The position numbers were made by a program, and so were the translations under genes. A stretch of 64,000 nucleotides of DNA. It comes from Embleya sp045207785 (GTDB lineage: Bacteria > Actinomycetota > Actinomycetes > Streptomycetales > Streptomycetaceae). Below the pieces are notes generated by a model, which was not told the origin of the DNA, searched no databases, and saw only the letters and a list, made by a program, of their open reading frames with translations. Where the stretch lies: contig NZ_CP108777.1 of the NCBI RefSeq assembly GCF_045207785.1, positions 3,038,001 to 3,102,000 of the forward strand. The letters run 5' to 3'. Shown here in pieces: positions 1-9,575 of this stretch. Within the stretch, counting starts at the first letter, position 1. Each line of letters starts with the position of its first letter.

Positions 1-177
1 GTGTGCGTGCGGCTGCCGGTGGGTGGTGTTCGGCAGCTCGACACGAGGGGGAGGTGCTCCGCGAATTACGCGGCTCGATCAGGCGTTTTCGCATCCGCGA
101 CTTCTCCCGGGCGCTGTCGAGGTTTTGAGCCTCGAACGCGACCGACGGTCGCGCCCCCTGTGATGGGGGTGGGCCGT

Positions 178-483
178 TCACGGCGAGGTGTTTGTCGTGT
201 GCAGGCTGGCGAGGCCGAGAAGGGCGTCGGTGCGTTCGGTGGGATCGGTGATGGTGCGGGCGGCGTGGAAGACTTCCTCCTCGAGGGCGGTGCGGCGCTG
301 CTCGGTGTGTCGGGTGGCACGTTCCTGCTCTCGTGCGGCGCGCAGAAGCAGGACCAGATGGATGACCACCGCGGCGGCACCGAGGGCGAACAGCGGCACG
401 GTGATCCACACCGGTGCGCGTACGGCGGCGGAGAGCAAAGGCGCCAGGACCGGCGCGGCGGTGGCGGTGAGCGGGCTGGTCAA
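178..483 (-). CDS. Small single-pass membrane protein
   Basis: About 101 residues. I chose the TTG start at 483 because GGGGG (491-495) lies seven bases upstream. The frame stays open further upstream, but those residues look like non-coding translation. One strong hydrophobic helix (VWITVPLFALGAAAVVIHLV) is followed by a charged Arg/Glu-rich segment that could form a short coiled coil. This suggests a membrane-anchored cytoplasmic helix. No catalytic motif is visible and I do not recognise a family. It diverges from the WD40 gene at 741, so the two promoters would share the 484-740 gap. Function unknown. Confidence 0.5.
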   Translation of the reverse strand: MTSPLTATAAPVLAPLLSAAVRAPVWITVPLFALGAAAVVIHLVLLLRAAREQERATRHTEQRRTALEEEVFHAARTITDPTERTDALLGLASLHTTNTSP

Positions 484-740
484 CGGCGATCCCCCTGAGA
501 TGTCGGCGGGGACCTGGAGTGGCCCCGGATGTCCACTGTCGGGCCCGGTGGGAGCGCCAAGGCCGATTTCGGGCGGCACCTGCCGGGCGCGGGCGAAACC
601 TGCCGCGCCCGGCCGGAAGCGGGCACCGCCGGGCGGCTGTGGGGCGCGTTTCGCCACGCAACCCCTGCGCCGAGGAGGAGACTTGGCAATTCTGGGCAGG
701 CCGCGGACCGGGGGAGCGTCCGCACGAGGCAGGGGGGCGT

Positions 741-3080
741 ATGGGGAACTCGATCTCGATGCCGGGGGAGGAGCAACTGCCGGCGGGTGCGCGGCGTGAT
801 CTCGTGGCGGCGCTGCACGGGTTGTACACCAACGCCGGCTCGCCCAGTACGCACGAGGTGCAAAGGGCGATCTCCGCCGACAACGCCCTGCCGTCGACCG
901 TCAGCCGCGAGACGTTCGCCCAACTGCTGCACGGAAGATCCGTGCCCGACTGGCAGCGCCTGGAATCGGTGGTCCGGTATCTGACCGCCGCCTCCGCCGT
1001 CGACCCCCGCCCGGATGTGAAGGCACAGGTGGACCGCTTCCACGGATTGTGGGCGGCGCAGCGCGGCGCCCTGCCGGCCGTCCGCTCCCGGGCGCCGGGT
1101 TCGGGACACGCGGATGCGGACGTCGAAGTCGACGACGAAGTGGCACCGCCTCATTGGCCCCCTCGTCTTCCGACTCGTTACGCCCCCGTCGGCGACCTCT
1201 TCGGCTACCCGGGCCGAGTCGTCGCGGTGGTGTTCTCCCCGGACGGGTCGCTGTTGGCCACCGGCGGCGAGAACGGGCAGGTGTGGCTGTGGGATCCAGC
1301 CACCGGCCGGCGGGTCGGCGACCCCCTGGGGCGGACCGACCCGCCGGGACGTACCGACCCGGTCCTCGCGGTGGCGTTCTCCCCGGACGGCTCCCTGCTG
1401 GCCACCGGCGGCGAGAACGGACAGGTGCGGTTGTGGGACCCGGCCACCGGCGAGCGAGTCGGCGATCTCCTCGGTCACCGCGGTCGCGTCTTCGCCGTCG
1501 CGTTCTCCCCGGACGGGTCGCAGTTGGCCACCGCCGGCGCCGACCAGGCGGTGTTGTTGTGGAACCCGGCCACCGGCCGGCGGGTCGGCAACACTCTCGA
1601 CCACCCCGGCCGGGTCTTCACGATGGCGTTCTCCCCGGACGGGTCGCTGCTCGCCAGCGCCGGCGACGGGGTGCGGTTGTGGGACCCGGCCACCTGCGCC
1701 GCGGCCGATTCCCCCACCGGCCACGACGACACGGTCGTCGCGGTGGCGTTCTCCCCGGACGGCTGCCTGCTGGCCACCTGCTCCGACGACGGAACCGCAT
1801 GGTTGTGGGATCCGGCCACCGGTCGTCGGGTCGCCCATGCTCCCGGCCACCCCGGCCGGGTCTTCTCGGTGGCGTTCACCCCGGACCGGTCGGTGCTCGC
1901 CACCGCCACCGGCGACGGCGTGGCCAAACTGTGGGAACCGGCCACCCGAAACCCGCTCGGCGACAGCCTCGGACCCCACGGCCGACTCCTCCCGGTGGCG
2001 TTCTCCCCCGACGCCTCGCTGCTGGCCCTCGGCAGCGACGACGGAACGGTACGGCTGTACACCCGACTCACCCCGACGACGCTCGCCAAGCGGGCGTTCT
2101 GCGCCGACCAGGCCGCCGGCGTGGTGCCGTTGCTACCGATCACCGGCCACCCCGGCGTGGTCCACGCGGTGGCGTTCTCCCCCGACGGTTCGACGCTGGC
2201 CACCGGCGGAGCCGACGGGACGGTGCGACTGTGGGACCCGGTCACCCGAAGCCCGGTCGGAAACCCCCTCGGCCGGCCCGGACCCGTCTTCGCCGTTGCG
2301 TTCTCCCCGGACGGGTCGCTGCTGGCCACCGTGTACGACGACACGGTGCGGTTGTGGGACCCGGCCACCGGCCGCCGGATCGGCGACCGCCTCGGTCACT
2401 CCCACCGGGGTCGCGCGGTGGCGTTCTCCCCGGACGGTTCCCTGCTGGCCACGGGCGATGCCGACGGAGCCGTGCGGTTGTGGAACCCGGTGACGCGTCG
2501 ACAGATCGGCGACCCCCTCGACCATCCCGAGGGCGCTTCGGCGGTCGCGTTCTCCTCCGACGGTTCCCTGCTGGCCACGGGCGACGCCGACGGGGCCGTG
2601 CGGTTGTGGGACCCGGTGAAGCGCCGACAGGTCGGCGACCCCCTCGACCATCCCGGGGGCGTCATCGCGGTGGTGTTCTCCCCCGACGGTTCCCTGCTCG
2701 CCACCGGCGGCCGCGATGGGGCCGTGCGCTTGTGGGACCCGGCCACCCGCCGGCACCTCGGCGCCCCGCTCGACGACCCCGGCGTCCGCGCGGTGGCGTT
2801 CTCCCCGGACGGCACCCTGCTGGCCACCGGCAGCACCGAGCAAACAGTCTCGTTGTGGGACCCGGTTACCCGCCGCCGGGTCGGCGTCCCCCTCGAACAC
2901 CCCGGACTGGTCCTCGCGGTGGCGTTCTCCCCGGACGGATCGCTCCTGGTCGGCGGCGGCGATCACGCGGTGTGCCGGTGGGCGACGCCACCCGGCGGCC
3001 TCGCGAGGTGGGGAACGACCGAGCAGGCGCCGACAGAGCCACGCGCCCAACGATGGCCGTGCACGGCCAACGAACCCTGA
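741..3080 (+). CDS. HTH-like domain fused to 14 WD40 repeats
   Basis: 779 residues. The ATG at 741 has AGGGGGG (731-737) upstream. Residues about 10-80 resemble the helical N-terminal module that actinobacteria place before NACHT or WD40 domains (key stretch TVSRETFAQLLHGRSVPDW). From about residue 158 there are 14 repeats of the form VAFSPDGSLLATGG...VRLWDP. A break of about 30 non-WD residues follows repeat 7, so the likely fold is two seven-bladed propellers. No NTPase or kinase domain lies between HTH and propellers, unlike the usual STAND architecture. Probable role: a protein-binding scaffold or sensor. Repeats are very similar at DNA level, suggesting recent blade amplification. Partner unknown. 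Confidence 0.85.
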   Translation: MGNSISMPGEEQLPAGARRDLVAALHGLYTNAGSPSTHEVQRAISADNALPSTVSRETFAQLLHGRSVPDWQRLESVVRYLTAASAVDPRPDVKAQVDRFHGLWAAQRGALPAVRSRAPGSGHADADVEVDDEVAPPHWPPRLPTRYAPVGDLFGYPGRVVAVVFSPDGSLLATGGENGQVWLWDPATGRRVGDPLGRTDPPGRTDPVLAVAFSPDGSLLATGGENGQVRLWDPATGERVGDLLGHRGRVFAVAFSPDGSQLATAGADQAVLLWNPATGRRVGNTLDHPGRVFTMAFSPDGSLLASAGDGVRLWDPATCAAADSPTGHDDTVVAVAFSPDGCLLATCSDDGTAWLWDPATGRRVAHAPGHPGRVFSVAFTPDRSVLATATGDGVAKLWEPATRNPLGDSLGPHGRLLPVAFSPDASLLALGSDDGTVRLYTRLTPTTLAKRAFCADQAAGVVPLLPITGHPGVVHAVAFSPDGSTLATGGADGTVRLWDPVTRSPVGNPLGRPGPVFAVAFSPDGSLLATVYDDTVRLWDPATGRRIGDRLGHSHRGRAVAFSPDGSLLATGDADGAVRLWNPVTRRQIGDPLDHPEGASAVAFSSDGSLLATGDADGAVRLWDPVKRRQVGDPLDHPGGVIAVVFSPDGSLLATGGRDGAVRLWDPATRRHLGAPLDDPGVRAVAFSPDGTLLATGSTEQTVSLWDPVTRRRVGVPLEHPGLVLAVAFSPDGSLLVGGGDHAVCRWATPPGGLARWGTTEQAPTEPRAQRWPCTANEP

Positions 3081-3182
3081 CCGCCGAACAGTCGGGTTGG
3101 CAAAGCCGCTCCATTCGAACTAGTGTCCGAGCAAGGAGGGCGGTTTTCGGACAAAGGGGTAGTCGAAGGGCGGAGGCGCGCG

Positions 3183-6100
3183 ATGGCCAGCTTCACGCAC
3201 CTGCACACCGCCTCGGGCTACTCCGCCCGATACGGCGCCTCCCACCCGGAGGACTTGGTGGCACGGGCCGCCGAGCGCGGCATGACGGCTCTCGCGCTGA
3301 CGGACCGGGACACCGTTGCCGGGGCCGTCCGGTTCGCGAAGGCGTGCGCGACCCACGGTGTGCGCCCGATCCTCGGCGTCGACGTGGCCGTCGCCCCCGC
3401 CGCACCCCGAGCGCCCCGGGCCGGGCGACGCCGCACCCCTGCCCGCGGAGGCGCGCACGTGGCCGAACCACCGCTGCGCGTGACCACCCTCGCCCGGGAC
3501 AAGACGGGCTGGTCGCGGCTGTGCCGTCTGATCTCGACGGCACACGCCCCAGGCGGGCCGCCCCTGCTGGAGTGGTCGGCGCTGCGCGAACACGCCGGAC
3601 CCGGCCTGACCGCACTCCTCGGACCGACATCGGAACCGGGCCGCGCACTGTCGGACGGCCGCCCCGACACCGCACAACACCTGTTGACGCCGTGGCGCGA
3701 ACTCTTCGGTGACGCGCTCCGCCTGGAGTGCGTGTACTACGGGCTCTCGGGCACCGGCCCGGGTTCGCTGCGCCTGGCCGCCCGCACGATGCAGCTCGCC
3801 GACGCGAACAAGGTCGCGGCCGTGTCGACCAACGCGGTGCGCTACGCCGATCCCGGTCTGCACAAGGTCGCCGACGTGCTGGACGCGGCCCGGTTGCTGC
3901 GCCCGATCCGGTGGCACCGGGCGTGGCTGGACTGCGGCGAGCGGTGGCTGAAGGACCCGGAGGCGATGGCCGCAGCCGCGGCCCGGATCGCGCAGGCCGC
4001 AGGTTGCGGTGCCGGTCGAGCCGCGGCCCTGTTGGCCGGGACTGCGGACACCGCGGATGCGTGCCGGATCGACCCGGCGCGGGATCTGGGCCTGGGTGGT
4101 GTGCATCTGCCGGAGCCGACCGTGGTCGGCGCGACGCCGACCTCGGTCGGGCGGGTCCTGCGCGAGCGGTGCGAGGCCGGGATGGTGCGCCGGGGCCTGG
4201 ACCGCGACCCGGCGGCGATCGAGCGGCTGGAGCGGGAACTCGAGGTGATCGGCCGGCTGGGCTGCGACACCTACTTCCTCACCGTCGGCCAGGTGGTCGC
4301 GGACGTGCGCGCGTTGGGGATCCGGGTGGCGGCGCGCGGGTCGGGGGCGGGGTCGATGGTGTGCCACGCGCTGGACATCGCCACCGCCAACCCCCTGGAC
4401 CACGGCCTGTTGTTCGAGCGTTTCCTGTCCGAGCGGCGCTCCGCCCTGCCGGACGTCGACATCGACGTGGAGTCCGCGCGCAGGTTGGAGGTCTACGACA
4501 AGATCTTCGAGCGGTTCGGCCCGGAGCGGGTCGCGGTCACCGCGATGCCGGAGACCTACCGGGCCCGGCACGCGCTGCGCGACACCGGCCTCGCCCTGGG
4601 CCTGGCCCCGAGCGACATCGACCGCATCGCCAAATCCTTCCCGCACATCCGCGCCGCGTGCATCACCGCGGCGCTGGCGGAGCTGCCCGAACTACGGTCC
4701 CTGGCGGCGGAGTCCGCGCGGTACGGGCCGTTGTTCACCCTCGCCGAGTGCCTGGACGCGTTGCCGCGCGGGATGGCGATGCACCCCTGCGGGGTGATCA
4801 TCACCGACGCCACCCTGCTCGACCGCCTCCCTGTGCAGCCCACCCCGGGCGGGAGCTATCCGATGGTCCAGGCGGCGAAGGAGGAGGTCGAAGCCCTGGG
4901 GCTGATCAAGCTCGATGTGCTGGGGGTGCGGATGCAGTCGGCGATGGCGCACGCCGTCGCCGAGGTCGAACGTGCCACCGGCGAGCGCATCGACCTCGAC
5001 GACCCCGCCCGGGTGCCGCTCGACGACTTCTTCGCGTTCAAGCTGATCCAGGCATCCGACACGATCGGGATGTTCCAGTTGGAGAGCCCCGGGCAGCAGG
5101 ACCTGCTGAGCCGTCTGCAGCCGCGGGGGGTGCAGGACGTCATCGCCGACATCTCCCTGTTCCGCCCCGGACCGGTCGCCGGCGGCATGCCCGAGCGCTA
5201 CATCGCCGCCCGCCACGGCGCCGCCCCCACCTACCCCCACCCCGACCTGGAACCCGTCCTCGCGGACACGCACGGCGTCACGATCTGGCACGAACAGATC
5301 ATGGGACTCCTGGCGACCATGACCGGCTGCGACCTGGCACTGGCCGACGTCGCCCGCCGGGCCCTGTCCGACCGCGAGCGCATGCCACAAGTGCGCGCCT
5401 GGTTCCACGAACACGCCGCCGCCCGCGGCTACACCCCCGACGTCCGCGACGAGGTGTGGCGCATCGTCGAGAGCTTCGGCGCCTACGGCTTCTGCCGCGC
5501 GCACGCCGTCGCCTTCGCCGTCCCCGCGCTCCAGTCCGCCTGGCTCAAGGCCCACCATCCCGCCGCGCTGTACGCCGGCCTGCTCGAGCACGATCCGGGG
5601 ATGTGGCCGCGCCGGGTGATCGTCGCCGACGCCCGCCGCCACGGCGTGCCGATCCTGCCTGTCGACGTCAACCACTCCCACCCCCACCACACCCTCGAAC
5701 AGGCCGCCAACGGAACGTGGGGTGTGCGTCTGGCCCTGTCGGCGGTGCGCGGCATCACCGACGAGGAATGCGCCCGCATCGCCGCCGGCCGCCCCTACAC
5801 CTCCCTGACGGACCTGTGGCAACGCGCCCGCCCCAGCCTGCCCACCGCCGAACACCTCGCCCGCATCGGCGCCCTCGACGGAGTTCACGACGGCCGCCTC
5901 ACCCGCCGCGACCTGCAACTGCAACTCCCCGAACTCCACCGCCGCACCCGCACGGTCGGCGACGGCCAACTCCCCCTCGCCGACAGCCTCCTCGACGCCA
6001 CCCACCCCAGCGGACTCCCCGAGATGACCACCCGCGAAGCCGTCGGCGCCGAACTGCGCATCCTGGGCATCGACGTCACCCGCCACCTCATGGAGCACCA

Positions 6101-6620
6101 CCACCGACTCCTGCGCGAGATCGGCGCCGTCGACGCCCGACACCTCGCCGACACACCCCCCGGCCGCACCGTCCTGGTCGCCGGCGTCCGCGCCTCCACC
6201 CAGACCCCACCCATCGCCTCCGGCAACCGCATCATCTTCGTCACCCTCGACGACGGCTCCGGACTCGTCGACATCGCCTTCTTCGAGGACTCCCACCCCG
6301 CCTGCGCCCACACCGTCTTCCACTCCGGCCTGCTGCTGATCCGCGGCAAGGTCCAGGTCCGCGGCCGCCGACGCACGATCGTCGCCGCCATGGCCTGGGA
6401 CCTCGACGAGATCGCCGCCACCCGACGCGACCACGGACCCCGCGCCGCGCTCGACCTCCTCGGCGCGCCCGCCCCACACCCCACCCCCGCCCAACCGCGG
6501 CGCGTCCTGGTCCACGGCACCGGCGCCCGCCGGCACCCCTACGCCGACCTCCAACCCCCGGGGCAGCGTTCCGCGGACCTGAGCCGCTACGGGCACCGAA
6601 GCCGGGGGAGCGCCGGCTGA
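3183..6620 (+). CDS. dnaE2: Error-prone DNA polymerase III alpha subunit (DnaE2/ImuC type)
   Basis: 1145 residues. The ATG at 3183 has GGAGG six bases upstream; a GTG at 3123 is in frame but lacks a good ribosome site. The N-terminal PHP domain begins HLHTASGYSARYGASHPED. Its later motif reads LTDRD where replicative enzymes have LTDHD, so one metal-binding His is Arg. The polymerase motif PDVDIDVE lies at residues 423-430 with catalytic Asp residues. An OB fold covers about 995-1085, and the C-terminal tail (RVLVHGTGARRHPYADL) resembles DnaE2 proteins. The family performs mutagenic translesion synthesis, usually with ImuA'/ImuB; no such partner is in this window. No LexA box was identified upstream. 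Confidence 0.85.
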   Translation: MASFTHLHTASGYSARYGASHPEDLVARAAERGMTALALTDRDTVAGAVRFAKACATHGVRPILGVDVAVAPAAPRAPRAGRRRTPARGGAHVAEPPLRVTTLARDKTGWSRLCRLISTAHAPGGPPLLEWSALREHAGPGLTALLGPTSEPGRALSDGRPDTAQHLLTPWRELFGDALRLECVYYGLSGTGPGSLRLAARTMQLADANKVAAVSTNAVRYADPGLHKVADVLDAARLLRPIRWHRAWLDCGERWLKDPEAMAAAAARIAQAAGCGAGRAAALLAGTADTADACRIDPARDLGLGGVHLPEPTVVGATPTSVGRVLRERCEAGMVRRGLDRDPAAIERLERELEVIGRLGCDTYFLTVGQVVADVRALGIRVAARGSGAGSMVCHALDIATANPLDHGLLFERFLSERRSALPDVDIDVESARRLEVYDKIFERFGPERVAVTAMPETYRARHALRDTGLALGLAPSDIDRIAKSFPHIRAACITAALAELPELRSLAAESARYGPLFTLAECLDALPRGMAMHPCGVIITDATLLDRLPVQPTPGGSYPMVQAAKEEVEALGLIKLDVLGVRMQSAMAHAVAEVERATGERIDLDDPARVPLDDFFAFKLIQASDTIGMFQLESPGQQDLLSRLQPRGVQDVIADISLFRPGPVAGGMPERYIAARHGAAPTYPHPDLEPVLADTHGVTIWHEQIMGLLATMTGCDLALADVARRALSDRERMPQVRAWFHEHAAARGYTPDVRDEVWRIVESFGAYGFCRAHAVAFAVPALQSAWLKAHHPAALYAGLLEHDPGMWPRRVIVADARRHGVPILPVDVNHSHPHHTLEQAANGTWGVRLALSAVRGITDEECARIAAGRPYTSLTDLWQRARPSLPTAEHLARIGALDGVHDGRLTRRDLQLQLPELHRRTRTVGDGQLPLADSLLDATHPSGLPEMTTREAVGAELRILGIDVTRHLMEHHHRLLREIGAVDARHLADTPPGRTVLVAGVRASTQTPPIASGNRIIFVTLDDGSGLVDIAFFEDSHPACAHTVFHSGLLLIRGKVQVRGRRRTIVAAMAWDLDEIAATRRDHGPRAALDLLGAPAPHPTPAQPRRVLVHGTGARRHPYADLQPPGQRSADLSRYGHRSRGSAG

Positions 6621-6996
6621 GCCCTCGGGGATGTCTCGCGCTGTCGGTCGGGACGTCGGCGTGTTCCGTCGTGCCGGGGGCGGCCGGCGCCCCGAGGGGA
6701 AGAGGCGGCCGGCCGGTTCGTCGACGAGGGCGTTCGGGCCCACACACGAACGTGTCGCGACACCCGCCACGATGCCGGGGCGGGACGTCGACGCCGGGGA
6801 CGCCACGCCGCCGCGTGGACGGCATTCGCCCGATGGGCGCCCCGGGGACACGGGCCGAGGGGTTTCGCCGTCCGGGTGGCCCCGTCGGTGGGCGGGTCCG
6901 GAGTCCGCGGGGCGAACGCGAAGCCCTGTGAGTCGGCGAACGCCGGTGTCGGAGGCCCTGATTACGCTGTCGCCGTTCGCATCCACCGGGGGAGTC

Positions 6997-7218
6997 ATGC
7001 GTCGGTACCGGAAGCACGTCGTGGTCTACGTGCTCGTCGTCTTGGCGGCGTGGTCGGCGACGCGTGTGCTCGCCGAGGGGTCCTCCGCCGCCCCCGCGGA
7101 GCGGCCGGCGGTCGCGGACTCCCCGACGTCGCCGCCCCCGAGCGCCTCCGACCTCGCGGCGATGTGTGCCCGGCCGAACGTGGTCTGTCTGGTGGCGACC
7201 GCCACGTCGGGGAAGTAG
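6997..7218 (+). CDS. Small secreted or membrane-anchored peptide
   Basis: 73 residues from the ATG at 6997, with GGGGGAG directly upstream. The N-terminus is basic (MRRYRKH) and is followed by a hydrophobic segment (VVVYVLVVLAAWSATRVLA), then a Pro/Ser/Ala-rich linker and a short C-terminal part with two Cys residues (MCARPNVVCLVA). It is either a signal-peptide protein or a single-pass anchor with an extracytoplasmic tail. The Cys pair seven residues apart could form a disulfide. No family recognised. Confidence 0.5.
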   Translation: MRRYRKHVVVYVLVVLAAWSATRVLAEGSSAAPAERPAVADSPTSPPPSASDLAAMCARPNVVCLVATATSGK

Positions 7219-7354
7219 GACGGGGCCGACGCCTCGCGCCGAGTCGCGTGCGTGGCCACAAGGTTCGGGGCGGACGGCCGTGCCGGGCGTCGTCGGTGGC
7301 ATCGACCATGATGGGCCCGTTCCGGATGGACGACGCGAGGAGTACCCGACGGCC

Positions 7355-7663
7355 GTGCCGACGATCAGTCCCGAGGAGCGCCGGGCCGCGCCTGCGAAGG
7401 CCGCCGCCGTGCGTAGGGAGCGGGCCGAGGTGAGGGAGGCGCTCAAGCGCGGCCGGTTGTCGCTGGGCGAGGTGTTGGCCGCCGAATCCGACGCCGTGCG
7501 CAAGATGCCGGTCCGAGCCCTGCTCGAATCCCTTCCCGCCATCGGCAAGGCGCGGGCCGCGAGGCTCCTCGGCGAGTTGGACATCTCCGAGAGCCGCCGT
7601 GTGCGCGGCCTGGGCGTCCAACAACGCGACCGGCTTCTGGACCGGTTCGACCCGCAGGGCTGA
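7355..7663 (+). CDS. sIHF/mIHF-type integration host factor paralogue
   Basis: 102 residues, close to the roughly 105 of Streptomyces sIHF. The GTG at 7355 is the only sensible start in frame; GAGGAG lies 12 bases upstream, which is long. The long basic N-terminal helix (AAAVRRERAEVREALKRGRL), the helix-hairpin-helix stretch LLESLPAIGKARAARLL and the signature SESRRVRGLG are diagnostic of the actinobacterial sIHF/mIHF family. This family binds DNA non-specifically and shapes the nucleoid, and supports phage integration in mycobacteria. The housekeeping copy normally sits beside gmk and rpoZ, so this isolated one is probably an accessory paralogue. It could act in silencing or integration of foreign DNA; that is inference. 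Confidence 0.85.
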   Translation: MPTISPEERRAAPAKAAAVRRERAEVREALKRGRLSLGEVLAAESDAVRKMPVRALLESLPAIGKARAARLLGELDISESRRVRGLGVQQRDRLLDRFDPQG

Positions 7664-7899
7664 CCGACGAGGCATGGTCCCCGCCGGGCACTGCTCGTGC
7701 GGTGCCGCGTGTTCTCGAAGCGACGAGTGGGCGCACCGGCCACCGACGCTGTCTCCCGGCAGCGCTCGCGTTGTCGGTCGGTCGTCTTCGACTGCTGTGC
7801 GTCGGCCGGAAGGCCCGGTATCGGTGAACCGGCACGTCGCTGCTGGGCCGCTGCCGTACTGGTCGCGAGGCAACGACGCGGAGAGCGGGCGCGGAAACA

Positions 7900-8742
7900 A
7901 TGATCGATTGGCAGAACCTGGCATGGGTGGTGTGGCGGATCAACGTCGACGACCCGAACCGATCGGCCAGCGAGGAGCCGGACCTGGCCGAGCGCACCGA
8001 CCAGGCCATGACCGAGCTCGCCGCCACATCGGGCTGCGTGTACGAGAACTGCGTGGACTTCGACTCCTCCGAGGACGGCGTCCCGTACTACGCCTGGTGG
8101 TTCGGGTCCCGCAGGTCGAGCACGCCCGACGCGGCACCGACGGTATCCCGCACGCCCTCGAAACGCTGCGCCGCCACCTGGCCGCGGAGCTGCCCGCGGG
8201 CCTGGAGTGGGAGATCACCCCCGGAACAGACCATCGACCACGCGGCCTCGAGCGACATGCGGGCCCTGTACGAGGACCTGATCGGCCCGTTCGAACGCGC
8301 CCTGATGTCGCTACGCGTAGACGGCGCCGACGAATTCGACCCGCGGGCCAAGGCCTGGAAGTGGGAGGAGAAGCTGCTGGTGGGCACGTTCGACCTGTGG
8401 TTGTGCGTGATCGGGACTCCCCGCCGCCCCACTCGTGGACGGTCGTGAGCGTCGGCCTGTGGACCGAACCGCAACTCTTCGACGAGGAACCCGCGTCGAC
8501 CTTTCGGCCACTTCGGATTCACCCCGCACCACCCCCTGCTGTTCCTGCCGAGGCCGCCGGGTCCGTCGACGTTCACCGCCCGCGTCCAGTCCGGCGCGTT
8601 CCCGATGAAGGGCAAGTCCCGCACCAAAGGCGCCGACGCGATCGGGACGGCGCACCAGTGGACCGCGAACGACCCCACCGTCCCGGCGGAGCGCGTCGCC
8701 CGAGACCTGAAGGTCCCGATCCCGCATCTCCCCCGGCAGTAG
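7900..8742 (+). pseudogene. Multiply frameshifted hypothetical gene
   Basis: Coding-like sequence begins at the ATG at 7900 (MIDWQNLAWVVWRINVDDP). It runs in one frame to about 8100, continues in another (HALETLRRHLAAELPAGLEW), then returns to the first (SSDMRALYEDLIGPFERALM). A TGA ends that frame at 8448. Coding character continues in the second frame (WTVVSVGLWTEPQLFDEEPA) and finally returns to the first, ending at TAG 8740-8742 (ERVARDLKVPIPHL). The intact product would be about 280 residues. At least four frame changes are needed, so this is a decayed gene or a low-quality stretch. No domain recognised. Confidence 0.5.
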
Positions 8743-9290
8743 CACCGACGCCACCGACACCCCGCCACGCTGGGCGCCGCCGTCGAGGACGGCTCCGCGT
8801 CGTCCACCATGCTCGCCGGATTGAACGGCGCGAGCGAAAAGTTCTCCCTCGAACGGCTCCCGTTGCCCTTCCGATTCGGCGCCGGCGACGACGGGTGCCG
8901 GTTCGACCGCCGGCGTCCCGCCCCTCAAATCGGGCTCCACGCCACGGCGGCCGACGAGGTTGCCCGGAGGAACCCGTCTTCGGTTCGTTGCGCTCCGGCG
9001 TGTGCTGTGTGTGCCGGTGACCGCGCGCCGGACGGCCGGTGGTGTGGAACAGGCGGCATCACCGCCGTCGCCCGGGACCCGTACGGAGCCGACTCGAAGC
9101 CTTACCCGGGCGGCGGGATCGACGACCACCGGATCACCCAGGTCGGGAGCGTCGCCATCATTACCTACCAGGTGTCCCCGTCGGTGCCACCGGTCACCCC
9201 GTCGCCAAACTCGTCGCCCGCTGACCAGGACACGCCTTCCAGGCACCCGACCCTCACGAGAACTCACGAATCCCCGCCGGACAGCCTCCA
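8743..9290. other. Gene-poor stretch
   Basis: About 550 bases with no frame that combines a start, a ribosome site and believable protein sequence. A short plausible stretch (DDHRITQVGSVAIITYQV, near 9120-9180) may be a remnant of a degraded gene. No repeat or terminator noticed. Confidence 0.3.
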
Positions 9291-9575
9291 TCCATGTCCA
9301 CCGCATCCCGAGTGCGGTGAGGGCCTCGACGCGTTCCGTCGGCCATGTGGCCTGTCGTTGGAGTGCGTTGGCGAGCGCGACACCCAGTTTCACCTGGTGT
9401 TCCTCACCGCCCGCCTCGACGGTCTCGACGTGTTTGCGCGGCACGGTCAAGTGCCCTTCCCGCTCGCGGAACGCCGCCGCTGCGGCCAGGGTCAGAGCCC
9501 ACCGGTCCACCGACGCCGCGCGCTGCGCGGGGACTCCGGCCACCTCGACGCCGGAGCGGCGGCCGGACGCCTCGA
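9291..9575 (-). pseudogene. Helicase-associated (HA) domain remnant, copy 1
   Basis: The minus strand encodes a domain of about 90 residues with RWALTLAAAAAFREREGH, VKLGVALANALQRQATW and VEALTALGMRW. This is the pattern of the helicase-associated domain repeated at the end of many actinobacterial DEAD-type helicases. No helicase core lies next to it, and the flanking translation is arginine/proline-rich noise. I read it as a fragment of a lost helicase. A second, similar fragment sits at 26071-26340. Confidence 0.5.

Noticed and set aside
480..1979. Long open frame on the minus strand opposite the WD40 gene
   Set aside because: It mirrors the WD40 repeats in another frame. Its composition is Gly/Arg/Val noise with periodicity copied from the real gene.
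4692..6998. 768-codon minus-strand frame opposite the polymerase gene
   Set aside because: Shadow frame caused by high third-position GC; no start signal and no domain.
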